Part shown: one piece after another, positions 1-5,067 of the stretch | Layout of the letters: each line of letters starts with the position of its first letter | How positions within the stretch are numbered: the first letter of the stretch is position 1 | Source of the DNA: CAWHOW01 sp050013795 | GTDB taxonomy: Bacteria > Bacteroidota > Bacteroidia > Bacteroidales > CG2-30-32-10 | Reading direction: 5' to 3' | NCBI GenBank assembly: GCA_050013795.1 | Contig: JBEKEO010000135.1 | Span: forward strand, 1 to 8,489 | DNA length: 8,489 nt | Program-made: the position numbers and the translations under genes | The notes under the pieces: generated by a model | The model's database searches: none | What the model was told of the DNA's origin: nothing | Seen by the model: only the letters and a program-made list of their open reading frames with translations

Positions 1-12
1 ATGACTATAATT

Positions 13-48
13 CTCTGCGATCTTTGCGTCTTCTTTGCGAACTTTGCG
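13..48 (+). repeat. Heptamer array, left-arm type (before PqqD)
   Basis: Four heptamers, CTCTGCG at 13 and CTTTGCG at 22, 33 and 42, so the start-to-start spacing is 9-11-9. The last is followed by GTAAAAAA. The array has no CGCAAAG right arm and runs up to the PqqD start. The same geometry recurs at 350-385, and the last two heptamers with their A-rich tail are identical in both places. Confidence 0.85.
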
Positions 49-68
49 GTAAAAAACATGGAGTATTT

Positions 69-341
69 ATGGAAATAAGTAAATTATATAACAGTAAATC
101 ACAATTTGCTGTCAGGAATGTCGGCAATGAAAAGATTTTGGTCCCCTTAAAAAATAATATCGCAGATATGACTGAATTATTCACCCTTAACGAAGTCGGC
201 AGTTTTATTTGGGATAAAATTGATGGAAAAAATACAGAAGAAGATATTACCAATGCTATCACCAACGAGTTTGATATAGATGAAACAACAGCAAAAAAAG
301 ATCTGACTGAATTCATTGAAAAATTTGAAAAGATATATTAA
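69..341 (+). CDS. PqqD family protein (RiPP recognition element, RRE)
   Basis: A 90-residue protein that reads as a stand-alone PqqD-like domain. PqqD-type domains bind the leader of a ribosomally made peptide and present it to the modifying enzymes; in lasso-peptide systems this is the B1 role. The visible pattern is a beta-rich N-terminus with a V-P-L segment (residues 25-27), then LNEVGSFIWDKIDG around 40-53, then a helical acidic tail (EEDITNAI through EFIEKFEKIY). That order and length are normal for the family. The frame is open from 24, but those codons lie in a CTTTGCG repeat array, so the ATG at 69 is preferred; a GGAG sits 5 bases before it. No precursor peptide is seen beside it. 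The call rests on the fold pattern and on the HprK-like, peptidase/ABC and nucleotidyltransferase genes nearby. Confidence 0.82.
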   Translation: MEISKLYNSKSQFAVRNVGNEKILVPLKNNIADMTELFTLNEVGSFIWDKIDGKNTEEDITNAITNEFDIDETTAKKDLTEFIEKFEKIY

Positions 342-349
342 TAATTATT

Positions 350-436
350 CTTTGCGACCTTAGCGTAACCTTTGCGAACTTTGCGGTAAAAAATTAACCG
401 CAAACCTGCCTGACGGCAAGGCAGGGAACGCTAAAG
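350..436 (+). repeat. Heptamer element with short right arm (after PqqD)
   Basis: Left arm of heptamers at 350, 359 (CTTAGCG), 370 and 379, spacing 9-11-9. An exact 8-bp inverted repeat follows: TTTGCGGT (380-387) and ACCGCAAA (397-404) around a 9-base loop. A second hairpin CCTGCC/GGCAGG (405-425) comes next, then a degenerate CGCTAAAG at 429-436. It fills most of the gap between PqqD and GxxExxY copy 1. Confidence 0.8.
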
Positions 437-473
437 AAAAGCGCTCAGTATTATGAGAGCAATATAAAAACAT

Positions 474-851
474 ATGACAGAAAATGAAATTGCAAATAAG
501 GTAATCGGTTTAGCCATTGAAGTTCATAAAGCGCTTGGTCCGGGTTTACTGGAAAGCGCTTATAAAGAATGTCTGTATTACAAAATCGGACAGTCAGGAT
601 TATGGATTGAAAAAGAGAAACCCATGCCTTTGGTTTTTGAAGAAGTAAAATTAGATTGCGGTTACAGGATTGATCTGTTGGTTGAAAAGAAATTAGTGAT
701 AGAAATAAAAAGCGTTGAAGCATTAAACGATATTCATTTAGCCCAAACATTGACCTATCTGAAACTTGGCAATTATAAGCTTGGGCTATTGATAAACTTT
801 AATGTTGTCATGCTCAAAGATGGAATAAAAAGAGTCGTAAATGGACTATAA
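474..851 (+). CDS. GxxExxY protein, PD-(D/E)XK nuclease-like (copy 1)
   Basis: A 125-residue protein of the GxxExxY family (PDDEXK_3 type). The name-giving motif is GLLESAY at residues 24-30. A PD-(D/E)XK-like core follows: GYRIDLLV with D67, then VIEIKS with E77 and K79. These are the residues expected at a metal-dependent nuclease site, so the site appears intact. The C-terminus has the usual LTYLKL and LGLLINFN segments. The family is widespread, and its biological role is not settled as far as I know. A second copy lies 152 bases downstream and aligns without gaps at 71 of 125 identical residues by hand count. The gene sits between a heptamer repeat block (350-436) and another (854-998). 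It splits PqqD from the HprK-like gene and looks like an insertion into that group rather than a pathway member. Its own stop is followed within 2 bases by the next repeat. Confidence 0.9.
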   Translation: MTENEIANKVIGLAIEVHKALGPGLLESAYKECLYYKIGQSGLWIEKEKPMPLVFEEVKLDCGYRIDLLVEKKLVIEIKSVEALNDIHLAQTLTYLKLGNYKLGLLINFNVVMLKDGIKRVVNGL

Positions 852-853
852 TT

Positions 854-998
854 CTTAGCGCCCTTATCGTAACCTTTGCGACCGGAGTTTACCCTGACAG
901 CTTGTCCCGACTTGTCGGGAAAGGAAGGGCGTGAAACAAATTACGTAAATGTTTCTCGCAGAGCACGCAAAGAAAAAAATAACGCAAAGAATGCAAAA
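854..998 (+). repeat. Heptamer element, long form with 49-base insert
   Basis: Left-arm heptamers at 854 (CTTAGCG), 863 (CTTATCG) and 874 (CTTTGCG). At the place of the fourth heptamer lies a 49-base module (881-929) holding the hairpin CCCGAC-TT-GTCGGG. The centre (930-956) is followed by a right arm of CGCAGAG at 957, CGCAAAG at 966 and 983, and TGCAAAA at 992, spacing 9-17-9. The element occupies the whole gap between the two GxxExxY genes. Confidence 0.85.
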
Positions 999-1003
999 AA
1001 AAG

Positions 1004-1381
1004 ATGACAGAAAACGAAATATCATATAAGATTATTGGTGCAGCTCTTGAGCTTCATAAAGTTATTGGGCCTGGTCTGCTTGAATCTGCTTATGAAAATG
1101 CTTTGGCTTTTGAATTAAGACAGCTTGGATTAAAGGTCGAACAGCAATATCCGATGCCTTTTATATATAAAGATGTTAAGCAAGATGTCGGGTATCGCTT
1201 GGATTTAATTGTGGAAAATAAAGTGATTGTTGAAATCAAATCTGTTGAAACAATTGCACCAGTGCATTTTGCTCAACTACTGACATATTTAAAATTATCA
1301 GGATTAAAGCTTGGTATTTTAATAAACTTTAATTCAAAAATATTAAAAGAAAACATTCACAGGATAGTTAATAATCTATAA
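1004..1381 (+). CDS. GxxExxY protein, PD-(D/E)XK nuclease-like (copy 2)
   Basis: The second 125-residue GxxExxY protein, collinear with copy 1. GLLESAY is at residues 24-30, GYRLDLIV supplies D67, and VEIKS supplies E77 and K79, so the nuclease-like core is complete. Conserved C-terminal segments LLTYLKL and LGILINFN are present. Identity to copy 1 is about 57% by hand count, so this is not a fresh duplication. The ATG lies a few bases after a CGCAAAG array that ends in a run of A, with no clear Shine-Dalgarno site; such A-rich leaders are common in Bacteroidota. The stop is followed by a CTCTGCG/CTTTGCG array starting 2 bases later. The ORF is thus bracketed by inverted heptamer arrays, suggesting a mobile or repeat-linked cassette (inference). 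Confidence 0.9.
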   Translation: MTENEISYKIIGAALELHKVIGPGLLESAYENALAFELRQLGLKVEQQYPMPFIYKDVKQDVGYRLDLIVENKVIVEIKSVETIAPVHFAQLLTYLKLSGLKLGILINFNSKILKENIHRIVNNL

Positions 1382-1382
1382 T

Positions 1383-1486
1383 CTCTGCGAACTTTGCGAC
1401 CACCTTTGCGGTCTTCGCGTGAAACAAATTACGTAAATGTTTCTCGCAGAGCACGCAAAGAAGAAAGACGCGCAAAGCACGCAAAA
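1383..1486 (+). repeat. Heptamer element, short form (complete)
   Basis: Left-arm heptamers at 1383 (CTCTGCG), 1392, 1404 and 1413 (CTTCGCG), spacing 9-12-9. The centre contains the palindrome TTACGTAA. The right arm has CGCAGAG at 1445, CGCAAAG at 1454 and 1471, and CGCAAAA at 1480, spacing 9-17-9. Bases 1418-1462 are identical to 930-974. The element starts 2 bases after GxxExxY copy 2 and ends 4 bases before the HprK-like start codon. Confidence 0.88.
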
Positions 1487-1490
1487 AAAA

Positions 1491-2360
1491 ATGAAAACAC
1501 AATTTTTATCCATAGCAGGGTTTAAAATAAAAATGCAATCGGAAAATATTGCAGGCATAGCCTTTGAAGAAGGTTATCCCCCGTTTTTTATTTCTTATCA
1601 TTCATACAAACCGGATGTGATAATTTGTGCATTTAATGGTATCCCAAATGATCTGCTAACAAAAAATGATTTGCTGTTTGAAGCCAAAAACCAGCAACAG
1701 GATTTCTTTTCAATATACAGGCAAGGCGATTCTTATAAGTTTATTATTTACGATCAGCAGGATATGAAGATTGTGCAACAAGTAGCCATTTTAAATAATG
1801 CATTAACCGAATGGATAGTTTATTGTAATGCAGATAGTAATGGTAAAATAAACCCCTTGCTATACCCACTGGGACCATTAGTACTGTATTATCTTACGGT
1901 AAAATCCGATGCTATTATGCTTCATGCATCAGGAGTTTTTGACAATGAAAAAGGCCGTATATTTTCAGGATTTTCAGGCGCCGGTAAAAGCACTATGGCA
2001 GGCTTATGGCAAAAATCAGGAAGCTTAATTATTAACGATGACCGCCTTATCATCAAAAAAAATAAGGAAGCTTATACCATGCATAATACGCCTATGCCTT
2101 ATGCTGATATTCCGAAAGAAGCCCCTTTGCATTCTGTTTACCTTATACGTCATGCTGCTGAGAATACGATAAAAAAAATAAACGGCGCAATGGCAGTATC
2201 AGGGATAATGGCGTATTGCATACAGCATGGATATAATAATGATTTTATTCAGCATCATCTTGAATTTCTTTCTCATCTTTGTGAACATATTTCTGTCTTT
2301 GATGTCGGCTTTAAACCTGACATTGAGATTGTTGATTTTATTAGCTTGAATTATTCATGA
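1491..2360 (+). CDS. HPr kinase/phosphorylase-like protein (HprK-related kinase)
   Basis: A 289-residue protein. The second half carries an HprK-like P-loop kinase domain: HASGV at 145-149, Walker A GFSGAGKST at 160-168, and IINDDR at 180-185 where the family has its acidic LSDE-type motif. An N-T-P-M-P segment about 25 residues further on matches the G-T-P-W loop of the family. The N-terminal half has no motif I recognise. True HprK phosphorylates HPr; short homologues in some lasso-peptide clusters (paeninodin type) instead phosphorylate the C-terminal serine of the precursor, which fits the PqqD gene upstream. The frame is open from 1437, but the early codons translate repeat DNA, so the ATG at 1491 is chosen; it directly follows CGCAAAAAAAA of the repeat, with no Shine-Dalgarno site. 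Substrate is not known from sequence. Confidence 0.8.
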   Translation: MKTQFLSIAGFKIKMQSENIAGIAFEEGYPPFFISYHSYKPDVIICAFNGIPNDLLTKNDLLFEAKNQQQDFFSIYRQGDSYKFIIYDQQDMKIVQQVAILNNALTEWIVYCNADSNGKINPLLYPLGPLVLYYLTVKSDAIMLHASGVFDNEKGRIFSGFSGAGKSTMAGLWQKSGSLIINDDRLIIKKNKEAYTMHNTPMPYADIPKEAPLHSVYLIRHAAENTIKKINGAMAVSGIMAYCIQHGYNNDFIQHHLEFLSHLCEHISVFDVGFKPDIEIVDFISLNYS

Positions 2361-2383
2361 ATTATTTCAAATACAAAACAATT

Positions 2384-2457
2384 GTCAGTTCGAGTAGTCC
2401 GCCGTGGCGGACGTATCGAGAACAGACAATCAGATGCAGTCTCATCTCGATACGTCC
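2384..2457. repeat. GTCCGCC-type palindromic repeat with long inverted arms
   Basis: The short palindrome GTCCGCC-GT-GGCGGAC spans 2397-2412. An exact 13-bp inverted repeat, GGACGTATCGAGA (2409-2421) and TCTCGATACGTCC (2445-2457), encloses it partly. The leading GTCAGTTCGAGTAGTCCGCC is the same as in the tandem repeats at 8345-8489. It lies in the 202-base gap between the HprK-like and peptidase-ABC genes and could weaken read-through, but no T-tract makes it a clear terminator. Confidence 0.75.
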
Positions 2458-2534
2458 TTCGATACTCAGGACTCCTCAGCATGACTCAGGACTAATCGAT
2501 GAGACAATATCTTTTTACAATTTTATACACATTT

Positions 2535-2543
2535 TATACTTTG
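2535..2543 (+). promoter_or_regulatory. Possible Bacteroidota-type -7 element before peptidase-ABC gene
   Basis: TATACTTTG lies 19 bases before the ATG at 2563 and resembles the TAnnTTTG -7 element with one extra base. The 10-mer TTTATACTTT (2533-2542) also occurs upstream of the Wzi-like gene. No good -33 TTTG is seen. After the repeat-filled gap a separate promoter here would make sense, but the match is weak. Confidence 0.3.
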
Positions 2544-2562
2544 AATTAATCAGGTTAAGAAC

Positions 2563-4794
2563 ATGCACGCTGACGAATTATATGAATTAAGCGATGATCT
2601 GCTGAATTCCGATCAACGGCTAAGGCTGAAGGTCGGCGGTTACAGCATGTTCCCTTTTTTAAAAAAGGGAGATATTATTACCATTGACAAATGCAAGATT
2701 ACAGAGATAAACACAGGAGATGTTATTGTATTCAAAGCCGGGAATAAGTGGATTGCCCACAGGCTGATCAAAAAAAGCCTTGTAAACAATAAAACATGTT
2801 TACTTACCAAAGGAGATACCTGCAAGCGAAAAGATCCTTTATTAACGGAAGAAAATTATATCGGAAAAGTTATCTCTTTTTCGCGTAGATCAAAAGAATT
2901 CCATTTGAATAGTTCATTTCTTAAATTTAAGGGCTTATGCATTGCCCGATTATCAATATTACTCACGCCATTATTAATAGTGTATCTCTGGATAGTGAAT
3001 AATTTCAAAAGCATGAAGGAAAATGCAAAAACTATTTTTTCAAGGTTAAGGTTCATCAGTAAAAGTTCCAGAAGGCTTACATATATAAATATTATTATTT
3101 CCGTCCTGCAGGGCATCTTCCCTTTCATTGTTATTTATATGATCAAATTGCTGGTGGATGGTATATCTCATATCAGCAATTATCAGAATAAAGATGCGAC
3201 ATTCAGGTCAATCATTATTATCATTGTTGCAACGGGGCTGGTTTTTCTGTGCAATGCTGTTATAAATATTTTGAACGGCGAATATCGAGAGAAACTGTCG
3301 CAGTCTATCTCGCTTTATATTTATGAATTATTGCATAAAAAGCATAGCAGTCTTGACATAGCCTATCTTGAAGATCCGGTGCAGCAGGACAAGATACACC
3401 GCGCCGTGACAGAGGCTGGATTTCGCCCTCTAAAAATGGTATCTGAAGGTTTGTCTGCCCTGCAATCAATTATTTCATGGGTGTTTGTTGCAGTATTGTT
3501 GCTTAGCATACACTGGGCAATTTTTCTCCTGATATTACTGGCTGTCCTTCCCGGGTTTTATGTGCGCTTCAGCTATTCAAAAAAACTGTACCGGCTCAAT
3601 AAATCCAACAGCCCAAAGGAGCGCGAATTATATTATTACAACAGGGTACTTACAGCCCTGCCATTTGCAAAAGAAATAAGGCTGTTCGGGACAGCTTCCT
3701 TTTTCAAAACACGCTTTGATAATATATATAAAGACCTGCATAAGCAAAAGAACAGTCTGCTTCGCAAACGGGCATGGGCTGATGTGATGGCACAGTCATT
3801 TGCCGTTATTTTGACTTTTCTTTCGTTCGGGATCATTTCTGCATTCGCAATAAATGGTGCAATTTCCGTAGGGACAGTGGTATTATTCTTTTTGATTTTC
3901 CAGAGAGGTTCGGGTGTACTGAAAGATTTTTTTCAGTCGGTTGCTGGTCTTTATGAAGACAATGTTTTCCTTACTGATTTTTTTGATTTTCTTAAGCTGC
4001 CGCCACTTCGCATATCAACTCAAACTTCTATGCCTGTTAGCATATTGCAAAAAGGGATCGTTGTTGAAAATGTCAGTTTTAGTTATCCCTCAAGCAGGCG
4101 AAAAGTACTGGATTCGGTTTCACTTGAAATTCCTGCAGGAAAAACCATTGCCCTTGTGGGCGCCAATGGTTCGGGAAAAACAACCCTCGTTAAGCTGCTT
4201 TGCAGTTTTTATACTCCTGATAGCGGAAGAATTTTATTTGACAACACCAATATTTCTGAAGTTGCTCCTGAAGAGATCAGGAAACAGATCACAGCGGTAT
4301 TCCAGGACTTTGCCCTATATAATATGACAGCAGCTGAAAATATTTCCATAGGCGATATTTCAACACCTCTTTCTCCGGATGCGGTAAAGCAGTCTGCGCA
4401 AAATGCCGGAATTGCTGATATTTTGGAGGGACTCCCATCAGGATATAATAACATAATAGGAAACCTTTTCGAAAACAGCGAAGAGCTAAGCATAGGACAG
4501 TGGCAAAAAATGGCCATTGCCAGGGCATTTTACCGCAATTCACCAATTTTGTTCATGGATGAACCTTCCAGCGCTCTGGATGCTGAAACTGAGTTGCACC
4601 TTCTGCAAAATCTTAAAACTTTGTCAAAGGGAAAAACCGTGCTTATCATAAGTCACAGGTTCACTACGATCAGGTGGGCAGATATGATTTATGTCCTAGA
4701 TAACGGCAAAATAATCGAAAGCGGTAACCATGAACAGTTGATGGAGAAAAAGGGAAGATATTTCAGTATGTTTGAAATGAACAGAATGATATAA
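2563..4794 (+). CDS. S26 signal-peptidase-like domain fused to ABC exporter (TMD-NBD)
   Basis: A 743-residue fusion. Residues 1 to about 110 resemble S24/S26 peptidases: GYSMFP supplies candidate nucleophile S28, WIAHRLI supplies H66 and LLTKGD supplies D85 (D91 follows). This Ser-His-Asp pattern is that of SipW, archaeal and ER signal peptidases, not the Ser-Lys type. A hydrophobic segment lies near 126-147. From about 151 a normal-length ABC exporter half-transporter follows, with hydrophobic spans near 171-196, 215-238, 303-335 and 407-445. The NBD has Walker A GANGSGKT (533-540), Q-loop Q581, signature LSIGQ (642-646), Walker B ILFMDE (662-667) and H-loop H698, all intact. The likely role is export, and perhaps processing, of a modified peptide, analogous to C39-peptidase exporters. 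Met151 (ATG at 3013) could be a second internal start. The ATG at 2563 is the first in frame after the repeat-bearing gap. Confidence 0.88.
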   Translation: MHADELYELSDDLLNSDQRLRLKVGGYSMFPFLKKGDIITIDKCKITEINTGDVIVFKAGNKWIAHRLIKKSLVNNKTCLLTKGDTCKRKDPLLTEENYIGKVISFSRRSKEFHLNSSFLKFKGLCIARLSILLTPLLIVYLWIVNNFKSMKENAKTIFSRLRFISKSSRRLTYINIIISVLQGIFPFIVIYMIKLLVDGISHISNYQNKDATFRSIIIIIVATGLVFLCNAVINILNGEYREKLSQSISLYIYELLHKKHSSLDIAYLEDPVQQDKIHRAVTEAGFRPLKMVSEGLSALQSIISWVFVAVLLLSIHWAIFLLILLAVLPGFYVRFSYSKKLYRLNKSNSPKERELYYYNRVLTALPFAKEIRLFGTASFFKTRFDNIYKDLHKQKNSLLRKRAWADVMAQSFAVILTFLSFGIISAFAINGAISVGTVVLFFLIFQRGSGVLKDFFQSVAGLYEDNVFLTDFFDFLKLPPLRISTQTSMPVSILQKGIVVENVSFSYPSSRRKVLDSVSLEIPAGKTIALVGANGSGKTTLVKLLCSFYTPDSGRILFDNTNISEVAPEEIRKQITAVFQDFALYNMTAAENISIGDISTPLSPDAVKQSAQNAGIADILEGLPSGYNNIIGNLFENSEELSIGQWQKMAIARAFYRNSPILFMDEPSSALDAETELHLLQNLKTLSKGKTVLIISHRFTTIRWADMIYVLDNGKIIESGNHEQLMEKKGRYFSMFEMNRMI

Positions 4795-4818
4795 GTTCAT
4801 TTTAATATATTTGGTACA

Positions 4819-5032
4819 CGTCATTGCAAAATGGGAAACGTCATTGCGAGGGAGCATATCGTCATTGCGAACGAAGTGAAGCAATCTTTAATTCGTTGCT
4901 TAGATTGCTTCGTCGTTCCTCCTCGCATTGACGAACACAAAACGTCATTGCGACACTGAGCAAAGCGAAGGGGAAGCAATCTATTATATTCGTAAAAAAA
5001 GATTGCTTCGGTCGTTCCTCCTCGCAATGACG
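4819..5032. repeat. CGTCATTGCGA-type REP-like inverted repeats (two hairpins)
   Basis: CGTCATTGC occurs at 4819, 4839, 4860 and 4943. The last two open long imperfect hairpins: 4860-4887 pairs with 4902-4933, and 4943-4982 with 5000-5032 (arms running from CGTCATTGCGA to GAAGCAATCT and its complement). They fill the gap between two convergent genes. This is a common intergenic repeat type in Bacteroidota and other environmental genomes. It may act as a two-way transcription stop, but that is inference. Confidence 0.82.
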
Positions 5033-5067
5033 ATATAATAGAGTCCTTAAAGCCTGAAAAGCAAAAA

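Noticed and set aside
24..68. Longer N-terminus for the PqqD-like protein from the ATG at 24
   Set aside because: These 15 codons lie inside the heptamer array and encode a Cys/Lys-rich stretch foreign to PqqD; the ATG at 69 has a GGAG before it.
1437..1490. Longer N-terminus for the HprK-like protein from the ATG at 1437
   Set aside because: The extra 18 codons are repeat sequence shared with the upstream element.
2357..2590. 77-codon plus-strand frame overlapping the end of the HprK-like gene, considered as a small gene or RiPP precursor
   Set aside because: Most of it translates the GTCCGCC repeat and its inverted arm; there is no leader-like pattern, and it runs out of frame into the peptidase-ABC gene.
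4209..4546. Minus-strand frames of 85 and 102 codons inside the ABC domain region
   Set aside because: They lie opposite the conserved NBD motifs of a clear gene and show no family features.
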